From an uncultured Oscillospiraceae bacterium (GTDB taxonomy: Bacteria > Bacillota > Clostridia > Oscillospirales > Oscillospiraceae), in the NCBI GenBank assembly GCA_934591705.1, contig CAKTPM010000024.1, positions 1-21,100 on the forward strand: a DNA stretch of 21,100 nt. The letters are read 5' to 3'. The position numbers were made by a program, and so were the translations under genes. Position 1 is the first letter of the stretch. Each line of letters begins with the position of its first letter. Below are positions 12,330-19,700 of this stretch, piece by piece. Below the pieces are notes generated by a model. That model saw only the letters and a program-made list of their open reading frames with translations, did no database searches and had not been told where the DNA came from.

Positions 12330-13679
12330 ATGTATTGCACCCGTAAAGTAAATGAAGATTATACCTGGATCGGCGCCGACGGCCGGCGCCTGGCCATGTT
12401 CGAGGGCGTTTTCGGCGTCCCCGAGGGCATTTCCTTCAACAGCTATCTGCTGAAGGACGAAAAGACCGTCCTCTTCGATACCGCCGACAGCGCCGTGGCC
12501 CGCCAGTTCCGGGAGAACCTGCTCCATGAGCTGGGCGGCCGCACCCTGGACTATGTGGTGGTGCACCACATGGAGCCCGACCACACCGCCGAACTGGAGG
12601 AGCTGGCGCGGCGCTTCCCCGAGGTGCGGATCCTCTGCTCGGCCATGGCCAAGACCATGATCGGCAACTTCTTCGGCCATGACTTTGACGGCCGCATCCA
12701 AACGGTGAAGGAGGGCGATACCCTCTGCACCGGCCGCCACACCCTGCAGTTTGTGGCTGCGCCCATGGTCCACTGGCCGGAGGTCATCATGACCTACGAT
12801 ACCACCGACAAGCTGCTCCTGAGCGCGGATGCCTTCGGCACCTTCGGCGCTCTCAACGGCCACCTTTTCGCCGACGAGGTGGACTTTGACCGGGACTATC
12901 TGGACGAGTGCCGCCGGTACTACACCAACATCGTGGGCAAGTACGGCGAGCAGGTCCAGGCGGTGCTGAAGAAGGCCGCCGCCCTGGATATCCAGATGCT
13001 CCTGCCCCTCCACGGCTTCGTGTGGCGCCGGGACCTGGGCTACATGCTGGAGAAGCACGACCTCTGGAGCCGCTATGAGCCGGAGATCCGGGGCGTGATG
13101 ATCGCCTATGCCTCCGTGTACGGCGATACCGAGAGCGCCGCCAATGTGCTGGCCTGCCGCCTGGCGGAGAAGGGCGTGCCCGTCACCGTGCGGGACACCT
13201 CTGTGGTGCCGGTGAGCGAGCTGGTGGCCGACGCCTTCCGCTACAGCCACATCGTCCTGGCCTCCACCACCTACAACATGGGCGTTTTCATCACCATGGA
13301 GCAGTTCCTCCACGACCTGGCGGCCCACAACCTGAAAAATCGTACCTGCCTGCTCATCGAGAACGGCTCCTGGGCCCCGGCGGCGGCCAAGGGCATGAGC
13401 AAGATCATCGAGCCCCTGGGCTGGCGGCAGCTGGATGACGCGCTGACGGTGAAGTCCGCCCTCCGGGAGGACCAGCTGATGCAGCTGGAGCGCATGGCCG
13501 ACACCCTGGCCCAGGATATCCGCTCCGGCGGCGGCGCCCCTGCCGGTGAGACCGCTGGGGAAAAGAAAAAGTTCGTCTGCCGTATCTGCGGCTATGTCTA
13601 TGAGGGCGAGGCCCTTCCCGCGGACTATAAGTGCCCCCTGTGCGGTGCCGCCGCGGCGTATTTCAGCGAGAAAAAGTAA
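12330..13679 (+). CDS. Flavodiiron protein (FprA-type O2/NO reductase) with C-terminal rubredoxin-like domain
   Basis: A 449-residue cytosolic protein that in this family reduces O2 to water or NO to N2O, protecting anaerobes. The metallo-beta-lactamase-like domain (1-250) carries the diiron ligands: H80, E82 and D84 in HHMEPDH, H148 (APMVHWPE), D167 (SADAFGTFG) and H228 (LPLHGF). The flavodoxin domain (about 254-395) has the FMN loop ASVYGDTES. After a Gly/Ala linker comes CRIC-(14)-CPLC (C417, C420, C435, C438), a short rubredoxin-like iron site as at the end of rubrerythrins, not a full rubredoxin with about 29 residues between the pairs. The ATG at 12330 has GGGAGG 8 nt upstream. A GGGGAT/ATCCCC hairpin (12286-12302) sits in the leader. 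It stands alone, convergent with trmB. Confidence 0.95.
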   Translation: MYCTRKVNEDYTWIGADGRRLAMFEGVFGVPEGISFNSYLLKDEKTVLFDTADSAVARQFRENLLHELGGRTLDYVVVHHMEPDHTAELEELARRFPEVRILCSAMAKTMIGNFFGHDFDGRIQTVKEGDTLCTGRHTLQFVAAPMVHWPEVIMTYDTTDKLLLSADAFGTFGALNGHLFADEVDFDRDYLDECRRYYTNIVGKYGEQVQAVLKKAAALDIQMLLPLHGFVWRRDLGYMLEKHDLWSRYEPEIRGVMIAYASVYGDTESAANVLACRLAEKGVPVTVRDTSVVPVSELVADAFRYSHIVLASTTYNMGVFITMEQFLHDLAAHNLKNRTCLLIENGSWAPAAAKGMSKIIEPLGWRQLDDALTVKSALREDQLMQLERMADTLAQDIRSGGGAPAGETAGEKKKFVCRICGYVYEGEALPADYKCPLCGAAAAYFSEKK

Positions 13680-13691
13680 AGCGCAAAGCAG

Positions 13692-13720
13692 CAAAACCTC
13701 CGGCTGAGCCGGAGGTTTTG
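13692..13720. terminator. Bidirectional terminator between the flavodiiron gene and trmB
   Basis: A perfect 13-bp stem CAAAACCTCCGGC/GCCGGAGGTTTTG around TGA. The TTTTG on either strand serves both convergent genes; it lies 9-12 nt from each stop. Confidence 0.88.
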
Positions 13721-13729
13721 TTCATGCCG

Positions 13730-14437
13730 TTATTCCGCCTGCTCTTCCGCCGCTTGGGGCTGCTCCTCCTGCGATGTCCGCTCCTCCCGGGGCTCCTCCC
13801 AGGGGACCATGGTGGCCACCAGGCGGTTGATGTTTTTGCCCAGGTCATAGAAGCGCATTTCGTAGTCCGTCATCACGCCCACGGGGCCGCCGGCGTGGAG
13901 GTCGCGGGTGACCTCGGAGAGCTGAAAGCCGAACTGAGGGATCTCCTCCTCAGACCAGTCGAAGAGCTTGTCGTTGTCGGTCTTGAAGTGGATCTGGCCG
14001 CCGGACTTTAAGACCTGGCGGTATTTTTTCAGGAAGTTCCCGTGGGTCAGGCGGCGTTTTTTCTGGTTGCTCTTGGGCCAGGGGTCCGAGAAGTTCAGAT
14101 AGATGCGGTCCACCTCGCCGGGGGCGAACATCTCCGGCAGCAGGGCCGCGTCCCCGGAGACAAAAAACACATTGTCCAGCGCCGCCGCCTGGGCCTTCTC
14201 CATGGCCATCACCAGGCAGTCGGGCACCACCTCCACGGCGATGAGCAGGATGTCCGGCTCATTGCGGGCGGTGCCTACGGTGAAGGTGCCCTTGCCGCAG
14301 CCCAGCTCCAAATGCAGCTCCTTCGCCTGGGGATAAAGCTCCCGCCAGCGGCCCTTCATGGAAAAGGGGTCGCAGACCTGATAGGCCCGGCAGGCCTCCA
14401 TGCGGGGCTCTAAGTTCTTTTTTTTACGCATGCGCAT
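13730..14437 (-). CDS. trmB: tRNA (guanosine(46)-N7)-methyltransferase TrmB
   Basis: Makes m7G46 in tRNA variable loops using S-adenosylmethionine. The 235-residue product has the Rossmann SAM motif LELGCGKG (43-50), acidic AVEVV (67-71), GDAALL, and the family signature SDPWPK (117-122) followed by the KKRRLTHGNFLKKY region, then INRLVATMVPWE. A Glu/Gln-rich tail ends the protein. The ATG at 14437 has GGAGG 10 nt upstream; an ATG three codons earlier (14446) would be only 1 nt from that site and is less likely. It has its own promoter and no operon partner. Confidence 0.94.
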   Translation of the reverse strand: MRMRKKKNLEPRMEACRAYQVCDPFSMKGRWRELYPQAKELHLELGCGKGTFTVGTARNEPDILLIAVEVVPDCLVMAMEKAQAAALDNVFFVSGDAALLPEMFAPGEVDRIYLNFSDPWPKSNQKKRRLTHGNFLKKYRQVLKSGGQIHFKTDNDKLFDWSEEEIPQFGFQLSEVTRDLHAGGPVGVMTDYEMRFYDLGKNINRLVATMVPWEEPREERTSQEEQPQAAEEQAE

Positions 14438-14472
14438 ATGGCTCATTCCTCCGGTGCGAAGATATCTCTGCT

Positions 14473-14501
14473 TTTATATCACATTTTTCGATTTCCTGCA
14501 A
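14473..14501 (-). promoter_or_regulatory. Promoter of trmB
   Basis: On the minus strand TTGCAG (14501-14496), 17-nt spacer ending TGA, then TATAAA (14478-14473), an extended -10. Confidence 0.65.
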
Positions 14502-14537
14502 TGAAAAAATGGAGGGCTTCACGGCCTTTTCTGAAAA

Positions 14538-14580
14538 GTGTGTAAAAATTTCACACCTATTTTGTGAAATATTCTAAAAA
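14538..14580. promoter_or_regulatory. Cluster of TTTGTGAA/TTCACA half sites upstream of the butyrate operon, candidate upstream Rex site
   Basis: ATTTCACA (14548-14555) and TGTGAAAT (14563-14570) form a perfect 8-bp inverted repeat. TTGTGAA-ATAT-TCTAAAA (14562-14579) matches the Firmicutes Rex operator TTGTGAA-N4-TTCACAA at 11 of 14 arm positions. TATTTTGTGAA (14558-14568) recurs as an exact inverted copy at 14614-14624 inside the promoter. Confidence 0.4.
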
Positions 14581-14602
14581 AGAAAATCTGTCGGAAGGGG
14601 GG

Positions 14603-14631
14603 TTGCTAATTCGTTCACAAAATACTATAAT
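14603..14631 (+). promoter_or_regulatory. Promoter of crt-hbd-bcd-etfB-etfA with overlapping Rex-like operator
   Basis: TTGCTA (14603-14608), 17-nt spacer, perfect TATAAT (14626-14631); transcription near 14638 gives a leader of about 114 nt. An 18-bp element TTGCTAATTCGTTCACAA (14603-14620) covers the -35 and spacer and matches TTGTGAA-N4-TTCACAA at 12 of 14 arm bases. Rex is an NADH-sensing repressor known to control clostridial butyrate genes, so this would tie the operon to redox state (inference). The leader contains several GC-rich hairpins but no recognised riboswitch. Confidence 0.65.
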
Positions 14632-14751
14632 AGTGTCCGTATATAGGGAGGAGTATGCTCCGTGCGCCTGAGCCCGGAGCGTGCTGCCGCGCCCTGCACC
14701 GTTGCCGCTATGTGGGCGGCGCGTGAAGAAGCATGTAAGGAGGAACCTGTT

Positions 14752-15531
14752 ATGACCCATGTTCTGCTGGAAAAGAAGGGAAATATCGCCGTTGCGACCA
14801 TCAACCGTCCCAAGGCACTCAACGCGCTGAACTCCGAGGTGCTCACCGACCTCGACGAGCTGGTCGAGATCGTCCGCGCCGACAGTGAGATCCGCGCGCT
14901 TGTTTTCACCGGCAGCGGCGACAAGGCCTTTGTGGCCGGCGCCGACATCGGCGAGATGAGCACCCTGACCCCGGCCGAGGGCGTGGCCTTCGGCAAGCAC
15001 GGCAACGATGTGTTCCGCCGTATCGAGACCCTGCCCATCCCCACCATCGCCGCCATCAACGGCTATGCCCTGGGCGGCGGCTGCGAGCTGTCCATGAGCT
15101 GCGATATCCGCCTGTGCGCCGACACCGCCGTGTTCGGCCAGCCCGAGGCGGGCCTGGGCATCACCCCCGGCTTCGGCGGCACCCAGCGCCTGGCCCGTCT
15201 GGTGGGCCCCGGCATGGCCAAGCAGCTTATCTATACCGCCAAGAACATCAAGGCGGACGAGGCCTATCGCATCGGCCTGGTGAATGCGGTGTATCCCCTG
15301 GAGGAGCTGATGCCCGCCGCTGAGAAGATGGCCGAGACCATCGCCAAGAACGCCCCCATCGCCGTGCGGGCCTGCAAGAAGGCCATCAACGACGGCCTGC
15401 AGGTGGACATGGACAAGGCCGTGGTCATCGAGGAGGAGCTGTTCGGCAGCTGCTTTAAGACCGCCGACCAGATCGAGGGCATGGCCGCCTTCCTGGAGAA
15501 GAGAAAGCACGAGCCCTATCAGAACAAATAA
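14752..15531 (+). CDS. crt: Crotonase (3-hydroxybutyryl-CoA dehydratase / enoyl-CoA hydratase)
   Basis: Dehydrates 3-hydroxybutyryl-CoA to crotonyl-CoA in butyrate formation. The 259-residue product has normal crotonase length and the family landmarks: NRPKALNALN, the oxyanion-hole segment FVAGADIGEM (60-69), INGYALGGGCEL with catalytic E112, and GQPEAGLGITPGFGGTQRL with catalytic E132. The ATG at 14752 has AAGGAGG 8 nt upstream; an in-frame start at 14662 lies in the mRNA leader and encodes an unrelated extension. It is the first gene of the operon and strongly biased to G/C-ending codons, as expected for high expression. Confidence 0.95.
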   Translation: MTHVLLEKKGNIAVATINRPKALNALNSEVLTDLDELVEIVRADSEIRALVFTGSGDKAFVAGADIGEMSTLTPAEGVAFGKHGNDVFRRIETLPIPTIAAINGYALGGGCELSMSCDIRLCADTAVFGQPEAGLGITPGFGGTQRLARLVGPGMAKQLIYTAKNIKADEAYRIGLVNAVYPLEELMPAAEKMAETIAKNAPIAVRACKKAINDGLQVDMDKAVVIEEELFGSCFKTADQIEGMAAFLEKRKHEPYQNK

Positions 15532-15610
15532 GTCCCCGGCGATCCCGTTAATTAACAGCCCCCGGGCTGATGATTAAAAATCCAAATATTTTATATTAGG
15601 AGGAACTAAA

Positions 15611-16447
15611 ATGAAAGTTGCAGTATTTGGTGCAGGCACCATGGGCAGCGGTATTGCCCAGGTCTTCGCGGCAAAGGGCCACACTGCCCTGATGTATGCT
15701 TCCAGCACGGCCAGCGCACAGCGCCACAAGGACAAGCTGGCTGCCTCTCTGAACAAGAAGGTCGCCAAGGGCAAGATGGACCAGGCCGTGGCCGACGACA
15801 TCATGGCCCACATCCTGGTGGAGGAGTTTGAGGCCGCCGCCGATGCCGATCTGGTCATCGAGTGCGTTGCCGAGAACATGGCCACCAAGAAGGAGCTGCT
15901 GGGCCGCCTGGACGCCATCTGCAAGGACAGCGCCATCTTCGCCTCCAACACCTCCTCTCTGTCCATCACCGAGATGGGCCAGGGCCTGAAGCATCCTGTC
16001 GTGGGTATGCACTTCTTCAACCCCGTGCCCGCTATGAAGCTCGTTGAGGTCATCGCCGGCGGCAACACCCCTGCTGAGCTGGTGGAGACCATCAAGAACC
16101 TGTCCATCGAGATCGGCAAGACCCCTGTTGTGGTCAACGAGGCCCCCGGCTTCGTGGTCAACAAGATCCTCATTCCTTACTGCAACGAGGGCGTTTGCGT
16201 CCTGCAGGAGGGCGTGGCTTCCGCCGAGGATATCGACATCGCCATGCAGCTGGGCTGCAACCACCCCATGGGCCCCCTGCATCTGGGCGATCTGATCGGT
16301 TGGGACATCGTGCTGAACATCATGGATGTTCTCTACAATGAGACCCACGACAGCAAGTATCGTGCTAATGTGCTGATCCGCAAGATGGTCCGCGCTGGCA
16401 AGCTGGGTATTAAGTCCGGTGAGGGCTTCTTCAGCTATAACAAGTAA
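15611..16447 (+). CDS. hbd: 3-hydroxybutyryl-CoA dehydrogenase
   Basis: Reduces acetoacetyl-CoA to 3-hydroxybutyryl-CoA with a nicotinamide cofactor. The 278-residue product has GAGTMG (7-12) in the N-terminal Rossmann fold, SNTSSLSITE (112-121), HFFNPVPAMKLVEV (134-147) and NEAPGFVVNKILIP, then the C-terminal dimer domain NHPMGPLHLGDLIG. Catalytic Ser, His, Glu and Asn are present. At the end of beta-2, where the C. acetobutylicum enzyme has LRD, this one reads LMYASS: the Asp that usually holds the NAD ribose is replaced by Ala30. TAGGAGG lies 7-8 nt upstream. The 79-bp gap after crt holds a small CAGCCC/GGGCTG hairpin and AT-rich sequence but no clear promoter. Confidence 0.95.
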   Translation: MKVAVFGAGTMGSGIAQVFAAKGHTALMYASSTASAQRHKDKLAASLNKKVAKGKMDQAVADDIMAHILVEEFEAAADADLVIECVAENMATKKELLGRLDAICKDSAIFASNTSSLSITEMGQGLKHPVVGMHFFNPVPAMKLVEVIAGGNTPAELVETIKNLSIEIGKTPVVVNEAPGFVVNKILIPYCNEGVCVLQEGVASAEDIDIAMQLGCNHPMGPLHLGDLIGWDIVLNIMDVLYNETHDSKYRANVLIRKMVRAGKLGIKSGEGFFSYNK

Positions 16448-16474
16448 TATCTATCGAAAAGGAGAAGAATTAGT

Positions 16475-17638
<1,164 letters not shown>

Positions 17639-17656
17639 TAAGGAGGTATAAGGAAA

Positions 17657-18457
17657 ATGAAAATTATTGTTACTGTTAAGCAGGTCCCCGATACCTCCGG
17701 TAAGGTGGCCGTGAATCCCGATGGTACCCTGGACCGTGCGTCCATGCAGACCATCATCAACCCCGATGATATGAACGCCGTTGAGGCCGCTCTGTCCCTG
17801 AAGGATGAGCTGGGCTGCAAGGTCGTGGCCTTCACCATGGGCCCCCCTCCCGCAGAGGGCATGCTGCGTGAGCTGATGGCCATGGGCGTGGACGAGGGTG
17901 TCCTGGTCACCGCCCGTGAGTTCGGCGGCTCCGATACCTATGCCACCTCCCAGATCATCGCCGCCGCCATCGATACCTACGGCATCGAGAGCGACGACAT
18001 CATCCTGGCCGGCCGCCAGGCCATCGATGGCGATACCGCCCAGGTGGGCCCCCAGATCGCCGAGAAGCTGCACCTGCCCCAGGTCACCTATGCCGGCGAG
18101 ATCACCAAGAACGGCAACGAGCTGACCGTCAAGCGTATGCTGGAGGACGGCTACATGACCGTCAAGGTCAAGACCCCCTGCATGGTCACCTGCATCAAGG
18201 AGCTGAACACTCCGCGTTACCTGTCCGTGGGCGGTGCCTTCGAGGCCTATTCCAAGCCCCTGGTCACCATGACCTACGACACGCTGAAGGATCACGAGCT
18301 GATCGATGCCACCACCATCGGTCTGAAGGGTTCTCCCACCAACATTCTCACCTCCTTCACGCCTCCTCAGAAGGGCGCCGGCATGATGCTGGAAGGCGCT
18401 GATAAGGCAACCACCGACAAGCTGGCCGGCATTCTCGCCGCCAAGCACATCATCTAA
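17657..18457 (+). CDS. etfB: Electron transfer flavoprotein subunit beta
   Basis: Small subunit of the Bcd-linked electron transfer flavoprotein. The 266-residue product starts MKIIVTVKQVPDTSGKVAVN and has INPDDMNAVEAALSLKD, followed by GRQAIDGDTAQVGPQIAEKL at about 117-136, the typical EtfB nucleotide-binding region. In butyrate-forming clostridia this subunit contributes to the FAD that takes hydride from NADH and splits the electrons between crotonyl-CoA and ferredoxin. AAGGAGGT lies upstream and the gap to bcd is 18 bp. Bifurcation is inferred from gene order and family, not shown by a single residue here. Confidence 0.95.
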   Translation: MKIIVTVKQVPDTSGKVAVNPDGTLDRASMQTIINPDDMNAVEAALSLKDELGCKVVAFTMGPPPAEGMLRELMAMGVDEGVLVTAREFGGSDTYATSQIIAAAIDTYGIESDDIILAGRQAIDGDTAQVGPQIAEKLHLPQVTYAGEITKNGNELTVKRMLEDGYMTVKVKTPCMVTCIKELNTPRYLSVGGAFEAYSKPLVTMTYDTLKDHELIDATTIGLKGSPTNILTSFTPPQKGAGMMLEGADKATTDKLAGILAAKHII

Positions 18458-18474
18458 GGAAGGAGATAAGAATA

Positions 18475-19596
18475 ATGGCTTTTAATAGTGCTGATACCGC
18501 TGCTTTCAAGAATGTTTGGGTATTCTGCGAGCAGCGCCAGGGCGTGATGATGCCCACCACCTTTGAACTGATCTCCGAGGGCCGCAAGCTGGCCGACGAG
18601 CTGGGCGTGGAGCTTTGCGGCATCCTGCTGGGCGACAATGTGGACGGTCTGGCTCCCGAGCTGGGCAAGTACGGCGCCGACAAGGTGTATGTCTGCAACA
18701 GCCCCCTGCTGAAGGACTACACCACCGACGGTTACACCAAGGTCATCGTGGATGTGGTGGAGAACATCAAGCCCGAGATCCTGCTGTTCGGTGCCTCCAA
18801 CATCGGCCGTGACCTGGCCCCCCGCTGCGCGGCTCGCCTGCACACCGGTCTGTGCGCCGACTGCACCCACCTGGACATCGACATGCCCAACTACAAGGGC
18901 TTCCTGAAGGAGGCCTCCACCCTGCCCGAGGAGCGCATCGAGAAGGTCGGCACCGTGAAGATCAACGGTGAGGATCACGATGTCTCCCGCGACCTGAAGA
19001 TGACCCGTCCCGCTTTCGGCGGTCACCTGATGGCCTCCATCATCTGCCCCCGCTTCCGTCCCGCCATGGCCACCGTGCGTCCCGGCGTTATGAAGAAGCG
19101 CGAGTGCCAGAAGGCCGCTGAGGTCATCCATCCCGAGTTCTCCCTGGAGGCCGGCGATATCAAGACCAATGTCACCGAGACCGTCAAGGCCGCCAAGAAG
19201 CTGGTGGACCTGATCGGCGCCGACTTCATCGTGTCCGTGGGCCGCGGCATCTCCAAGGATGTCGAGGGCGGCATCAAGCTGGCCGAGGAGCTGGCCGAGG
19301 TTCTGGGCGGTGTCGTGGGTTCCTCCCGCGCCTGCGTGGACGCCGGCTGGATCACCGCCGACCATCAGGTCGGTCAGACCGGCAAGACCGTGCATCCCAA
19401 GGTTTACATCGCCCTGGGCATCTCCGGCGCCATCCAGCACAAGGCCGGTATGCAGGAGTCTGAGTGCATCATCGCCGTCAACAAGAACGAGACCGCTCCC
19501 ATCTTCGAGGTGGCTGACTACGGTATCGTGGGCGACCTGTTCAAGGTCGTGCCCGAGCTGATCGAGTCCTTCAAGGCAGCCAAGGCCGCCAAGTAA
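18475..19596 (+). CDS. etfA: Electron transfer flavoprotein subunit alpha
   Basis: Large subunit of the Etf that works with Bcd. The 373-residue product has an N-terminal half VWVFCEQRQG through LLFGASNIGRDLAPRCAARL and HTGLCADCTHLDID, then the FAD domain: SVGRGISKD, SSRACVDAGW, HQVGQTGKTV and PKVYIALGISGAIQHKAGM, ending in an Ala/Lys tail. It is longer than the usual 320-345 residues, mainly from an insert of about 25-30 residues (MPNYKGFLKEASTLPEERIE onwards) before TRPAFGGHLMA, plus a longer N-terminus. AAGGAGATAAG lies just before the ATG; the gap to etfB is 17 bp. It is the last gene before the foreign element and no complete terminator follows it. Confidence 0.95.
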   Translation: MAFNSADTAAFKNVWVFCEQRQGVMMPTTFELISEGRKLADELGVELCGILLGDNVDGLAPELGKYGADKVYVCNSPLLKDYTTDGYTKVIVDVVENIKPEILLFGASNIGRDLAPRCAARLHTGLCADCTHLDIDMPNYKGFLKEASTLPEERIEKVGTVKINGEDHDVSRDLKMTRPAFGGHLMASIICPRFRPAMATVRPGVMKKRECQKAAEVIHPEFSLEAGDIKTNVTETVKAAKKLVDLIGADFIVSVGRGISKDVEGGIKLAEELAEVLGGVVGSSRACVDAGWITADHQVGQTGKTVHPKVYIALGISGAIQHKAGMQESECIIAVNKNETAPIFEVADYGIVGDLFKVVPELIESFKAAKAAK

Positions 19597-19690
19597 TTCG
19601 ACTTGACCCAACGATCAAAAAGCCCGTCCGCAATGGTCGGGGGTCGTAAGAAAGTAATATCGTATTTTTGTAGGAACGGCATGGCTTTGG
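19597..19690. other. Junction region between the butyrate operon and an integrated element
   Basis: After the etfA stop comes a short stretch with AAAAAGCCCGTCCGC (19618-19632). It looks like the left arm of an intrinsic terminator, but the matching right arm and T-run are absent. From about 19640 the sequence becomes AT-richer and leads into the recombinase. An attachment-site crossover somewhere at 19633-19665 is my best guess; no direct repeat can be tested because the other end is outside the window. Confidence 0.4.
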
Positions 19691-19700
19691 TCATGCCGTT
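19675..19700. terminator. Hairpin at the 3' end of the recombinase gene
   Basis: AACGGCATG and CATGCCGTT form a perfect 9-bp stem around an 8-nt loop. It overlaps the recombinase stop codon (19691-19693). The T-rich side (TTTCCTCTTT) lies on the plus strand; on the minus strand no U-run follows, so it may stop read-through from etfA more than it ends recombinase mRNA. Confidence 0.45.

Noticed and set aside
11781..13694. A 637-codon open frame on the minus strand
   Set aside because: It runs opposite rplT and the flavodiiron gene, both certain. Its composition is typical of a reversed high-GC gene.
14662..14751. Thirty-codon N-terminal extension of Crt
   Set aside because: The extension has no crotonase similarity, while AAGGAGG is positioned for the ATG at 14752.
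15553..15600. GTTAATTAAC palindrome and AT-rich stretch between crt and hbd as a second Rex site or internal promoter
   Set aside because: The Rex motif needs a 4-bp spacer between the arms, absent here, and no -35/-10 pair with good spacing was found.
18454..19611. A 385-codon minus-strand frame over etfA
   Set aside because: Mirror frame of etfA caused by codon bias; no ribosome site and no family resemblance.
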